DNA of 64,000 nt, taken from contig NZ_CP083956.1 of assembly GCF_006442795.2 (NCBI RefSeq), positions 3,201,501 to 3,265,500 on the forward strand. Direction: 5' to 3'. Below are positions 1 to 7,985 of this stretch, in pieces. Source of the DNA: Mesorhizobium sp. B1-1-8 (GTDB lineage: Bacteria; Pseudomonadota; Alphaproteobacteria; Rhizobiales; Rhizobiaceae). A program made the position numbers and the translations under genes. The notes under the pieces are model-generated. The model was not told the DNA's origin. It made no database searches and saw only the letters and a program-made list of their open reading frames with translations. Every line of letters begins with the position of its first letter. Position 1 is the stretch's first letter.

Positions 1-21
1 CCCCGATCGTACCGGGACGTG

Positions 22-58
22 GGCTCGCTGGGTTGGGCAAGGGGTTTTCCAGCGAGCC
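22..58. repeat. 10-bp perfect inverted repeat (terminator-like)
   Basis: GGCTCGCTGG at 22-31 is exactly mirrored by CCAGCGAGCC at 49-58 across a 17-base loop, with TTTCGG after the right arm. It lies 38 bases past the stop of the first small gene on the minus strand, and the short T-run favours a plus-strand terminator for a gene left of the window. The loop is long and the T-run weak, so the terminator role is inference. Confidence 0.35.
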
Positions 59-96
59 TTTCGGATGCCCGCGGGAGATAACGACTGGGAAGCCAT

Positions 97-381
97 TCAC
101 TTAAATTTGCCGTGGATCTGGCTGACGTACATACCCACCAAGCTGCTGATGCGCCAACGGTACAGTCGCGCGGCCGTTCTCTGGCGCCCCATAATCGTCT
201 CTGCATGTTCTGCCGCAAGTTTGAGTAGCGTTTCCGCGACTTCATGCGCCGACCAGCCTTTAAGCACGGAAGCTTTCACCAAAGCCTCAAACGAGGGCTC
301 AAGCGCAACCTCGCAGTTGATGAGGCGGTCAGGGCTACCTTCAGGAAGCAGGGGAGATTCGATCGGTCGTGTCGGAGCCAT
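97..381 (-). CDS. small conserved-looking hypothetical protein (94 aa)
   Basis: The frame starts with ATG at 381 and encodes 94 residues without a signal peptide or membrane segment. The middle third is an amphipathic helical stretch (about residues 28-65, rich in Ala, Leu, Glu and Lys) and the C-terminus is basic. Its composition looks like a folded small helical protein, and it has better codon character than the overlapping plus-strand frames. I do not recognise a named family. It lies left of a tRNA-Glu gene in a gene-poor, possibly acquired segment. It could be a minor regulator or simply uncharacterised. Confidence 0.55.
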   Translation of the reverse strand: MAPTRPIESPLLPEGSPDRLINCEVALEPSFEALVKASVLKGWSAHEVAETLLKLAAEHAETIMGRQRTAARLYRWRISSLVGMYVSQIHGKFK

Positions 382-745
382 GCACCCAGAAAGCGCAAAA
401 CCTGGAAATCGTTCCCCCTGTCATTGGCGCTTGTAGCTTCCGCGACCTCGCCCCGGCGCCGCCGTACGATTTGTTTGGAGTCGAGCGAGAGGCGGGAAGC
501 CTGCTTTCGCCTTGATGGCAGAGCGTGGCACCGGGCGATGCGCCGGCGCCGCGCTCATTCCTTAAACCGTGAAATGCGCGAAAGGCTCTGGCAGCGCGCC
601 CAGGAACACGCAGGGGCGGGCACCAAAGGGCGAAGCGACCGGCGACACAATGGGTCAGCCCTGGCTTAATCGGCCCGTGTCAGACATCTGCGATGCGGGG
701 ATGACTTGCGCCACGCCTCGCTGCAGGAGATTTCCGCGAAGAAGC
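382..745. other. 364-base stretch without a convincing gene
   Basis: Short frames on both strands exist here, but none has a good Shine-Dalgarno, a recognisable domain or biased codon use. I looked for 6S RNA, tmRNA, RNase P RNA and SRP RNA signatures and recognised none. The stretch is GC-rich with several short self-complementary pieces, so a small RNA cannot be excluded. Confidence 0.5.
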
Positions 746-1000
746 TTAATAGGTCTTCTTGGGGGCTGCCGTCTTCGCAGCGTGCTTCTTGTGCTTGACC
801 GGGCATTTGTGCGTCTTGGTCGGCTTGCAGACCTTCTTGGTTGTGACCTTCTTCGGAGCAGCCTTGGCGGGCGCAGGGGTCATGGTCGAAGCAGCCGGAG
901 CTGTGGTGGTCGCGGCGGCGTTGCCGAGAGCCGGCATCGAAAAGGCCAGAGCAATGCCGAGGCCAAGGGCGGAGAGGAGGGGCTTTTTCATGATTTTCAT
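746..1000 (-). CDS. small lysine-rich exported protein (84 aa)
   Basis: The protein begins with a classic Sec signal peptide: basic MKIMKK, a hydrophobic core, and a probable Ala-type cleavage site near residues 24-29. The mature part is low complexity, first Ala/Thr/Pro rich and then very rich in Lys, with two Cys in the arrangement VCKP...HKCP at about 57-66 that could form one disulphide. A second in-frame ATG at 991 is a possible start. Rhizobia carry many such short Ala/Lys-rich periplasmic proteins of unknown role; the charge would suit binding to envelope polyanions, which is inference. A 29-base gap separates it from the next minus-strand gene upstream. Confidence 0.6.
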   Translation of the reverse strand: MKIMKKPLLSALGLGIALAFSMPALGNAAATTTAPAASTMTPAPAKAAPKKVTTKKVCKPTKTHKCPVKHKKHAAKTAAPKKTY

Positions 1001-1029
1001 CCTTCTTCGATGCAGGTCGAATTAAAGCG

Positions 1030-1332
1030 TCACTGGCCTGGATCGACCGGTGTCACTCCGAGCAGCTTCAAAGCGTTCGCAAGCATCCGGATTCCCTGTG
1101 CCTCCTTCTTTTTGGCGCAGTACCGGTTTCCCTTTCTCTGAAGTGCCTTAGCCGCAGTGACCTGCGTGGCCGCGGCATGGGTTTCGATGGCTTCGTCAAC
1201 CTGGCGATTGAGATCACTGCAGCGCTCAGCCCGAGTAGTCGGCGTCGCCTTTACATTGGAGGCTGCGACCGCGGCCGTGACGAGCGAAATGCTGAGCAAC
1301 GCGCCCGTCAAAATGATCGAGATCCTTTGCAT
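1030..1332 (-). CDS. small exported hypothetical protein (100 aa)
   Basis: I place the start at the ATG at 1332, because the protein then opens with a Sec signal peptide (MQRISIILTG followed by a hydrophobic core ending in TAAVAA near residue 24). The frame stays open upstream to 1464, but that part would bury the signal inside the protein. The mature region is about 75 residues, mostly helical, with two Cys (one in AERCSDL, one in NRYCAKK) that could pair. No known domain is recognised. Together with the Lys-rich exported gene next to it, it may form a small envelope pair. Confidence 0.6.
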   Translation of the reverse strand: MQRISIILTGALLSISLVTAAVAASNVKATPTTRAERCSDLNRQVDEAIETHAAATQVTAAKALQRKGNRYCAKKKEAQGIRMLANALKLLGVTPVDPGQ

Positions 1333-1704
1333 CCTTCTCGCAAACCCGAGCAAGTGCAGCAGTGCTGCAGCCGATGAACTGACCCTCGCGTCAATTATAC
1401 GCTTGAAGGATTTCCCGAGTTTTTCCGGAATGTTTCTGGATTGTGTCTGAGGGGAGCGGCTCATATCCGGAGAGGATTCGGTTCCGTCTACTTCGGCGGC
1501 AAAGCATTTAGGAGACGCTAAGTGTTCGTCCCTTTCAAATGGTTATCGGCGATACGCGGCGTCCGATTTTGTTAAAAAAGCTTAGCCGGCGCCGCGTTTT
1601 CATGCGAACGCATGAGGTTTGGCGCCCGGATGTGATTGAATGCTTCACGGGTGCGGTGGGGCGAGGGTGTCTAGGTCTGGAGCGTATCGTCGGAGCCAGA
1701 TTAC
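1333..1704. other. 372-base intergenic stretch with a 16-base palindrome
   Basis: No gene is supported between the exported protein start (1332) and the kinase start (1705). The stretch is AT-richer than the window average. It holds a compact palindrome, TCATGCG-AA-CGCATGA at 1600-1615, and a run of six A at 1574-1579. The palindrome could be an operator for the downstream kinase-like gene, but nothing else identifies a binding protein. Confidence 0.45.
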
Positions 1705-2550
1705 GTGATTATCGAGCTATTCGGCCCTCCAGGCTCGGGCAAAACAACCTTCGCGCATGCGCTTGCGAACCGTCTTCAGGCTCAGGGTTACACTGCGAAG
1801 GTGGTACTTTCTTATCAACCCGGCGCTCATCCCTCGTTTGATCCCAGTGGGCTTTGGTACGCTCTCCAGCGTATCGGCGGGGCGACGATACGAACGGCCG
1901 CCTTCGCTCATCATCCCTTGAACAACGCTGATGGATTCAGGCTAACGGTCAGGTTAATCCGAATTCTAGCTCCGAGAAACCCGATTTGGTTGCTCAGGTT
2001 CAGCCAGTATATCCTGAATCTATCATTGGTTTGGCGTCGCTCAGTCAGCAGTCGCCAAATTGTAATCTTCGATCAGGGTTTCATTCAGGCCGTCTGCTCG
2101 CTCGGCTTGTTTTGCGGCGCTGCGGATAAGGAGTCATTGGAAGCGGCCCTGGATCTGATCCCTTTTTCGGATCTTGCTATAAATTTGGACGTCACCGAGC
2201 CTTTGTTGTCGGAACGTTTGAAAGACCGGCTTTTTCACGAGAGCTATATGGAGCGGCTGTTCGAGGCAGATCTCACAACGAATTTGCAATCGACGCCGAT
2301 CATCAACCTGGTCAAAAGCCTTCTTCTCAGCAAAGGGAGATCAATACTAAGCGTCGACACGTCGGATGAACGCAGTCTTCAGGAAGCTATATTTCGCGTT
2401 GAAACAGAAATTGGCGAAATGTCGCGCAATTTGGGCGGCCAAATGGACAGAACCGAGCCAGAAGTCCCCAAAGTGCCACCAAAAGCTGGTACGCCCAAGG
2501 GGAATCGAACCCCTGTTACCGCCGTGAAAGGGCGGTGTCCTAACCGCTAG
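1705..2550 (+). CDS. P-loop kinase-like protein with tail reading antisense into tRNA-Glu
   Basis: A GTG start at 1705 follows GGAG at 1692-1695 with 9-base spacing. Residues 5-16 (LFGPPGSGKTTF) are a Walker A P-loop, as in AAA_33/dNMP-kinase-like NTPases. A hydrophobic strand ending in acidic FDQG near residue 124 resembles a Walker B/DR(Y/F)-type site, so a small-molecule or nucleotide kinase is likely; the substrate cannot be read. Codon use and GC (roughly half GC by eye) differ from the rest of the window. The last 20 or so residues (from GTPKGN to the stop at 2548-2550) are the complement of the tRNA-Glu gene, so the native C-terminus was probably lost or altered at the tRNA junction. 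Confidence 0.65.
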   Translation: MIIELFGPPGSGKTTFAHALANRLQAQGYTAKVVLSYQPGAHPSFDPSGLWYALQRIGGATIRTAAFAHHPLNNADGFRLTVRLIRILAPRNPIWLLRFSQYILNLSLVWRRSVSSRQIVIFDQGFIQAVCSLGLFCGAADKESLEAALDLIPFSDLAINLDVTEPLLSERLKDRLFHESYMERLFEADLTTNLQSTPIINLVKSLLLSKGRSILSVDTSDERSLQEAIFRVETEIGEMSRNLGGQMDRTEPEVPKVPPKAGTPKGNRTPVTAVKGRCPNR

Positions 2551-2561
2551 ACGATGGGCGC
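2487..2561 (-). tRNA. tRNA-Glu (anticodon UUC), CCA encoded
   Basis: Read on the minus strand, the 75 bases fold as a cloverleaf: acceptor GCGCCCA pairs with TGGGCGT (one G-T pair), the anticodon loop is CTTTCAC with anticodon TTC (complement of 2526-2528), and the T arm contains GGTTCGAATCC. The discriminator base is followed by a genomically encoded CCA (2487-2489). The 3' end faces the low-coordinate, atypical segment, the usual side for integration of tRNA-targeting elements. Confidence 0.97.
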
Positions 2562-2786
2562 GCTCAGACGAAGCGGCTTATAATTGCGTTGTTGCCAACC
2601 GGCAACCCATCTGCCGCCGCATGCGACAACTTTTTTCCAAAGCGGCAAAAACCGCCTTGTCATCATCCAGGGGCAGAGCAAGGAGCGACGCGGCGCAGGC
2701 CCCAGGGATCGATCTTGTGACCTCGAAGCGTTGCGACGGCGCAGAATTCTGCACCGCTGGATTTTTCGGCCAAGGTAACGGAATGG

Positions 2787-2830
2787 ATCCTTGGGTCTTC
2801 GCTCCGCTTCGCGTCGCTACGCCCAAGGAT
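2787..2830. repeat. dispersed-type palindrome (ATCCTTGGG ... CCCAAGGAT)
   Basis: A perfect 9-bp inverted repeat, ATCCTTGGG at 2787-2795 and CCCAAGGAT at 2822-2830, flanks a 26-base GC-rich spacer and is followed by GACGAAGT. It sits between the tRNA-Glu gene and the end of the lipoprotein gene. I recall similar ATCCTTGGG...CCAAGGATGACGAAG elements as common intergenic repeats in rhizobia; that family assignment is from memory. It may also serve as a terminator for the lipoprotein gene. Confidence 0.55.
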
Positions 2831-2847
2831 GACGAAGTGGGGGAGTA

Positions 2848-4116
2848 TCAGCCGTCCTCGCCACCGCCGCTGCGCCCGCGGCAGCGCCAGTTCCAGTCGC
2901 GCTCGGGGCCGACGTCGACATGGACGGATTCGGTGTGGCAGTAGGTGCCGACGCCGCCGCGGCCGGGCATCGAGCGGACGTAGTTCGCCAGGTCCCATTT
3001 GGAGACGCCGGGCAGTTGGATGTCGGCGGCGGCGCAGTACATGTGCAGCGAATTCTTGGCGCCATTGGCGCGGCGGTTTCTGGATGGATCACGATAGCCC
3101 GAGGTGACGATCATCTTGCGGCCGAAATGGCCCTCGATCGTCTTCAGAACGCGCACCAGCGACGGTTTCAGGCAGGCGACGTCGACGCTTTCGTTCTGCT
3201 TGAGCAAGCCGTTGGGGGCGAGCCTCGCCATACCGGCAGCCGACGCCACCTGGTAGGAGCCTCCGGAGCCTTCGTCCTCGTTCAAGTCGACGTCGCTCTC
3301 GTCGTCGAGGCCGGATTTGCGCTTGATCTCGAACAGCGCGGTCTGGCGCACGCCGGGCAAGGCATCGGCGCCAGTGATATGATTGCTTGGGTCGTCGAGG
3401 GAGGCCAGTTGCACCGGCTTTTCACCCGGCGTCGCCGAGGCGAGCGTCACGATCGGCTTGGCCGGCGGCGGCGTGGTCTTGGCCTGCGCGGTGGGCTGGT
3501 CATTGGTGCGCGCGTTGATCAGCGGTGCCGGCGCTGCCGAAGCCGGCGTGGTGCTGAACAGCGAGGCAAAGAAGCTCTTCTTCGGCGCGGCGATCTGCGG
3601 CTGCGGCGCCTCGCCCGCCGTGACATAGACGCCGTTGTTCATCACCGGCGCGATCTGAGCCTCGGCCTTCGACGCCACCGCGGCGGCATCGCCGGCTGAA
3701 ACCTGCTTGGCGACGGCCAGCGTCTGGTCGGCCGTCTGCGCGGGCTGAACCAGCGGTTGCGGCGTATTCCCCGCAATGGTCGCGGTGCCGGCGGGCACCG
3801 CGATGGGGAAGGCGGCCTGCGGCTTGGCGACAGGCACATAGGCGATTTTTTCCGGCAGGGGCGTATCGCCCTCGCTCATCACGGTCGATGCCGCATCGGA
3901 TGAGGCAGATGCCACCTGCGGCGACGAATCGGCCGCGGTTGCAGGCTTGGCGCCGGCAGCCGCGCTCATCTCGGTGGCGGTTGAATTATAGGCGGGCGAA
4001 ATCATCGACATGGTCGGGTCGCCGGTCGACGTGCAGGAGGCCAGAAGCACGGAGAAAAGTGCTGCCACAATGCTGCGGCTTTGCCCTCGTGCGAGACGCC
4101 AACCTGCTGGTTTCAA
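2848..4116 (-). CDS. lipoprotein with C-terminal M15-type (DUF882/YcbK-like) peptidase domain
   Basis: A TTG start at 4116 with a GAGGGGG ribosome site about 10 bases upstream gives 422 residues. The signal peptide ends in a lipobox LLAS-C with Cys28, so it should be lipidated and envelope-anchored. Residues about 30-260 are a low-complexity Ala/Pro/Thr/Gln linker. The last 130 residues form a peptidase M15_3/DUF882 domain with SGYRDPSRN, SLHMYCAAADIQ and VHVDVG, giving the His/Asp and His-x-Asp zinc ligands expected for murein L,D- or D,D-carboxypeptidase-like folds. A peptidoglycan hydrolase reaching from the membrane is the likely role. It faces the tRNA gene and stands alone. Confidence 0.85.
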   Translation of the reverse strand: MKPAGWRLARGQSRSIVAALFSVLLASCTSTGDPTMSMISPAYNSTATEMSAAAGAKPATAADSSPQVASASSDAASTVMSEGDTPLPEKIAYVPVAKPQAAFPIAVPAGTATIAGNTPQPLVQPAQTADQTLAVAKQVSAGDAAAVASKAEAQIAPVMNNGVYVTAGEAPQPQIAAPKKSFFASLFSTTPASAAPAPLINARTNDQPTAQAKTTPPPAKPIVTLASATPGEKPVQLASLDDPSNHITGADALPGVRQTALFEIKRKSGLDDESDVDLNEDEGSGGSYQVASAAGMARLAPNGLLKQNESVDVACLKPSLVRVLKTIEGHFGRKMIVTSGYRDPSRNRRANGAKNSLHMYCAAADIQLPGVSKWDLANYVRSMPGRGGVGTYCHTESVHVDVGPERDWNWRCRGRSGGGEDG

Positions 4117-4337
4117 AACAAAATTCCCCCTCGGTATCCGGCCGGCCGGTCATCGGTGCGGACGCTATCGCCGTCCCTCCCGATGACCCTCTGTTCCCAA
4201 CCGGAACGGGACCTGTGTCGAATCTGCAAGCCTCGGATTTATTCGGCGTTTGAAGGTGAATTGAGGCTGTGAAACGATTGACGTGCCCATTTCGCCCTGT
4301 TTTGACGGGCCGTCAACTCACCAGACATTACAGACGG

Positions 4338-6173
4338 TTACACACGCACCTTGACATAGGTGCCCGGCGCATCGCCCAAGGTTTTCATACGCTTGCCCGG
4401 TTTGCGGGCCGGCACATGCACATTGTCCTGGGCTTCGATCCAGTGCTGCCAGTGCGTCCACCAGGAGCCCGGATGCTCCACCGCCGTGGCGAACCACCGG
4501 CTGAAATCCCCCACCGGCCGGCTGCCGGTCCAGTACTGGTATTTCCTGGCCGCCGGCGGGTTGACGACGCCGGCGATGTGGCCGGAACCGGCCACCACGT
4601 ACTCGACCTCGCCGCCGAAATACTGCGAGCCGATGAACACCGAAAGCGCCGGCGCGATGTGATCGTCTTTCGTCGCCAGGTTGTAGACCGGGATTTTGAC
4701 ATCGGCCAGCGAGACGATGCGGCCGGCTAGCTCCATTTTGCCGCGCGTGAGATTGTTCTCGAGATAGCAGTTGCGCAGGTAGAAGGAATGGTTGGCCGCC
4801 GCCATGCGGGTCGAATCGGCGTTCCAGTAGAGCAGGTCGAAGGGCAGGGGATCCTTGCCGCGCATATAGTTGTTGATGACGTAGGGCCAGATCAGGTCGC
4901 CCGAACGCAGCATGTTGAAGGCGGTCGCCATCTTGGTGCCGTCGAGATAGCCCTTCTCGGTCATCGAGCGCTCGACCGCGGCGACCTGCTCCTCGTCGAC
5001 GAAGACCTTGAGGTCGCCGGCATAGGTGAAGTCGACCTGGGTGGTGAAGAAGGTCGCCGATTTGATGCGGTCGTCGCCTTCCTTGGCCAGCAGCGCCAGT
5101 GCCGCCGCCAGCAGCGTGCCGCCGACGCAGTAGCCGATGGCGTTGACATCTTTCTCGCCGGTCGCCTTCTCGACCATGTCGAGGCCGTATTGCAAGCCTT
5201 CGCGGATATAGGCCTCCCAGCCCTTGGCGCCGTGGCGCTCGTCCGGGTTGATCCAGGAGATGACGAAGACCGTGTGGCCCTGCTCGATCGCCCAGCGGAT
5301 GAAGGATTTCTGCGGGTTGAGGTCGAGGATGTAGTATTTGTTGATCCAGGGCGGGCAGATCAGCAAGGGCCGCTTCAGCACCGTCTCCGTCGCCGGATCG
5401 TACTGGATGATCTCGGCGACGTCGCTGCGCCCGATCACCTTGCCGGGCGTCGTCGCCACGTTCTTGCCGATCTCGAAGGGCGAGTAGTCCGCCTGCCGCA
5501 GTTTCAGGTCGCCCTTGCCGGCGGCGATGTCCTCGGCCAGCATTTTCATGCCGCGCACCAGGTTCTCGCCATTGGAGGCGATGGTCTCGCGGAACAATTC
5601 CGGATTGGTCAGAATGAAGTTCGACGGCGCGATCGCGTTCGACACCTGCTTGACGTAGAAGCTCGCCTTGTGGCGGGTATGATCGTCCAGTCCCTCGGCG
5701 TGCTCGACGAGCTCGTTCGCCCAGCGCGCGGTGACGAGATAGGCCTGCTTGAGGAAATCGAAAAAAGCATTGCGGCCCCATTCCGGGTCCTGGAAGCGCT
5801 TGTCGCCGTGCTCGGGCTTGACCGCGTCCTCGGGCGCCTCGGTGTTCGGGCTGACCTTCTGGATGGCGTTCGCCCATACCGTCATGTACCCGGCGAACAG
5901 CCGCGTCTGCGCTTCCAGCGCGCGCTGCGGGTCGGCCAGCCAGTATTCCGAGAGCTTCGAAAAGGTCTTGACCATGTCGACCATGGGCTCGGCGACATGG
6001 TCGCGCACCTCACCCTTTTCGCGCGGCTCGGCCCAGGCGGAGGCCGCCTTGCCCGCCTGTTCGAGCATGCGCGCCATGTTCAGCGCAAAGCGCTCGGGGT
6101 CCTTGACCAGATATTGCTCGACGGCCGAAGGTCCGCCATCTTCCGCTTTGTCCGAATCGGGAGTTTTGGACAT
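4338..6173 (-). CDS. phaC: class I poly(3-hydroxyalkanoate) synthase
   Basis: The enzyme polymerises (R)-3-hydroxyacyl-CoA, mainly 3-hydroxybutyryl-CoA, into PHB at the granule surface. The alpha/beta-hydrolase core carries the synthase lipase box GYCVGG with catalytic Cys about residue 349, followed by the DDHIAP aspartate and the GSGHIAG histidine; a PhaC N-terminal domain precedes it. I use the ATG at 6173 (MSKTPDS), preceded by GGGAGGA, giving 611 residues, the normal length for class I; an open extension to 6239 lacks family character. PhaE, phasin, PhaR and the thiolase/reductase genes are not adjacent. The gene is divergent from a small lipoprotein gene across a 97-base spacer. Confidence 0.97.
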   Translation of the reverse strand: MSKTPDSDKAEDGGPSAVEQYLVKDPERFALNMARMLEQAGKAASAWAEPREKGEVRDHVAEPMVDMVKTFSKLSEYWLADPQRALEAQTRLFAGYMTVWANAIQKVSPNTEAPEDAVKPEHGDKRFQDPEWGRNAFFDFLKQAYLVTARWANELVEHAEGLDDHTRHKASFYVKQVSNAIAPSNFILTNPELFRETIASNGENLVRGMKMLAEDIAAGKGDLKLRQADYSPFEIGKNVATTPGKVIGRSDVAEIIQYDPATETVLKRPLLICPPWINKYYILDLNPQKSFIRWAIEQGHTVFVISWINPDERHGAKGWEAYIREGLQYGLDMVEKATGEKDVNAIGYCVGGTLLAAALALLAKEGDDRIKSATFFTTQVDFTYAGDLKVFVDEEQVAAVERSMTEKGYLDGTKMATAFNMLRSGDLIWPYVINNYMRGKDPLPFDLLYWNADSTRMAAANHSFYLRNCYLENNLTRGKMELAGRIVSLADVKIPVYNLATKDDHIAPALSVFIGSQYFGGEVEYVVAGSGHIAGVVNPPAARKYQYWTGSRPVGDFSRWFATAVEHPGSWWTHWQHWIEAQDNVHVPARKPGKRMKTLGDAPGTYVKVRV

Positions 6174-6270
6174 GGTTCTCGGGGTTCCTCCCGGAGCGTT
6201 TTCTTGACATATTACCATGGGACATCTGACCGGGTCCAATTCGCTCTAACCCGGCTGCCAGGAAAACAAT

Positions 6271-6678
6271 ATGACGATCAATGCAGGCGGCACTCATTTT
6301 TTGGGCGCGGGTTCGATTTGCCGCATAGCGCTCGTGGCGGGGCTGGTCGGTGTGCTGCTGCCGGTTGGCGGCTGCACCAGCACCAGCACGAACAATGCGA
6401 CACCGACAGCGCTGACCGAGGGGCCGATAGACACCGGCTCCTATCCCAACCTCAACGTCCCGCCAAAGGTGGCGGCCAAGCAGTTCACCAAGGAAGAGAC
6501 GGCGGCAAAGCTGGCGCAGCTCAAAGCCGACCAGCAGGCGCAGGCCGGCAAGGGGGGCGCAGCGAAAGCCCCCGCCAACCAGGCGGCGCTCAACACACTG
6601 GCCAGAACCCACGGCAGCGATACGCTGAAGCAGATCGAGGCCAAATGCGACCCTGCCCTCGACCCTACCTGCAAATAG
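6271..6678 (+). CDS. small lipoprotein of unknown function (135 aa)
   Basis: The start ATG at 6271 follows an AGGA motif. A long basic-to-hydrophobic signal (residues 1-34) ends in LPVGG-C, so Cys35 is the likely lipidation site. The mature part has a short SPI-like spacer with PNLNVPPK near residue 62 and an Ala/Lys/Gln-rich helix (about 67-110) that could be a short coiled coil, then a C-terminus with two Cys. I do not recognise a named family, though similar small lipoproteins stand next to this aminotransferase in related genomes as far as I recall. It lies 40 bases ahead of the aminotransferase and could be cotranscribed. Confidence 0.75.
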   Translation: MTINAGGTHFLGAGSICRIALVAGLVGVLLPVGGCTSTSTNNATPTALTEGPIDTGSYPNLNVPPKVAAKQFTKEETAAKLAQLKADQQAQAGKGGAAKAPANQAALNTLARTHGSDTLKQIEAKCDPALDPTCK

Positions 6679-6718
6679 GTCTATATCGCGCGCCGAAACT
6701 CGATCGTCTGGGACTGAA

Positions 6719-7936
6719 ATGGAAGAATTTCACAAGGTTCGCCGGCTTCCGCCTTATGTGTTCGAGCAGGTCAACCGGCTGAAAGCCAGCGCGCGTTCGC
6801 GCGGCGCCGACATCATCGACCTCGGCATGGGCAATCCGGACCTGCCGACGCCGAAGGCCATCGTCGACAAATTGTGCGAAGTCGTGCGCGATCCGCGCAC
6901 GCATCGCTATTCGGCCTCGCGCGGCATCCCCGGCCTGCGCCGCGCTCAGGCCAGCTACTATCAGCGCCGTTTCGGCGTGAAGCTCAACCCCGACACGCAA
7001 GTGGTGGCGACGCTCGGCTCGAAGGAAGGCTTCGCCAACATGGCGCAGGCGATCACCGCGCCCGGCGACGTCATCCTTTGCCCCAATCCGACCTATCCGA
7101 TCCATGCCTTCGGCTTCATCATGTCGGGCGGCGTCATCCGCTCGCTGCAGGTCGAGCCCGATGACGGCTTCATCCCGGCGGTCGAGCGCGGCATCCGCCA
7201 CTCGATCCCGAAGCCGCTGGCGTTGATCCTCAACTATCCGTCGAACCCGACGGCGCTGGTCGCGACGCTCGATTTCTACAAGGACGTGGTCGCCTTCGCC
7301 AAAAAGAACGACATCATCATCCTGTCCGACCTTGCCTATTCGGAGATCTATTTCGACGGCAATCCGCCGCCTTCTGTGCTGCAGGTGCCGGGCGCGATCG
7401 ACATCTGCGTCGAGTTCACCTCGATGTCGAAGACCTTCTCCATGCCCGGCTGGCGCATGGGTTTTGCGGTCGGCAACGAGCGGCTGATCTCGGCGCTGAC
7501 GCGGGTGAAGTCCTACCTCGACTACGGCGCCTTCACGCCGATCCAGGTGGCGGCAGCGCATGCGCTGAATGGCGACGGCGCCGACATCGCCGAGGTGCGC
7601 GAGGTCTATCACAAGCGCCGCGACGTGCTGGTCGATTCCTTCACTCGCGCCGGCTGGACGATTCCCGCGCCTGCCGCCTCGATGTTCGCCTGGGCGCCGA
7701 TCCCGGAACAGTTCCGCCATCTCGGCTCGCTCGAATACTCCAAGCTGCTCATCGAGCATGCCGACGTGGCGGTGGCGCCTGGCGTCGGTTTCGGCGAGCA
7801 CGGCGACGACTTCGTGCGCGTGGCGCTGGTCGAAAACGAGCACCGCATCCGCCAGGCGGCGCGCAACATCAAGCGCTTCCTGGCGTCGACCGCCAAGCAA
7901 CCCAACAATGTGGTGCCGCTCGCGTCCCGCCGCTGA
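6719..7936 (+). CDS. class I/II PLP aminotransferase (AlaC / LL-DAP aminotransferase-like)
   Basis: This 405-residue fold-type I aminotransferase has the PLP lysine Lys238 in SMSKTFSMPGWR, the NYPSNPT cofactor loop and a C-terminal substrate-binding arginine region (FVRVALVENEHR). Such proteins are annotated either as LL-diaminopimelate aminotransferase or as glutamate-pyruvate transaminase AlaC. The sequence alone cannot decide, and most alphaproteobacteria make DAP by the succinylase route, which favours an alanine/2-oxoacid transaminase. Homoserine dehydrogenase follows after 49 bases on the same strand, so a role in aspartate-family amino-acid supply is plausible. Confidence 0.9.
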   Translation: MEEFHKVRRLPPYVFEQVNRLKASARSRGADIIDLGMGNPDLPTPKAIVDKLCEVVRDPRTHRYSASRGIPGLRRAQASYYQRRFGVKLNPDTQVVATLGSKEGFANMAQAITAPGDVILCPNPTYPIHAFGFIMSGGVIRSLQVEPDDGFIPAVERGIRHSIPKPLALILNYPSNPTALVATLDFYKDVVAFAKKNDIIILSDLAYSEIYFDGNPPPSVLQVPGAIDICVEFTSMSKTFSMPGWRMGFAVGNERLISALTRVKSYLDYGAFTPIQVAAAHALNGDGADIAEVREVYHKRRDVLVDSFTRAGWTIPAPAASMFAWAPIPEQFRHLGSLEYSKLLIEHADVAVAPGVGFGEHGDDFVRVALVENEHRIRQAARNIKRFLASTAKQPNNVVPLASRR

Positions 7937-7985
7937 GTTTGCCGGACATTTTCATCGACCAGGTTTTTGAGGGGCGTCGCCGGAC

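Noticed and set aside
382..745. Structured RNA such as 6S RNA or tmRNA in the gene-poor stretch
   Set aside because: None of their signature sequences could be found by eye.
6204..6232. TTGACA in the phaC-lipoprotein spacer as a promoter
   Set aside because: The -35 is good, but no acceptable -10 lies 16-18 bases downstream.
4788..6782. Long plus-strand frame opposite phaC
   Set aside because: Antisense to phaC with intact catalytic motifs; high-GC artefact.
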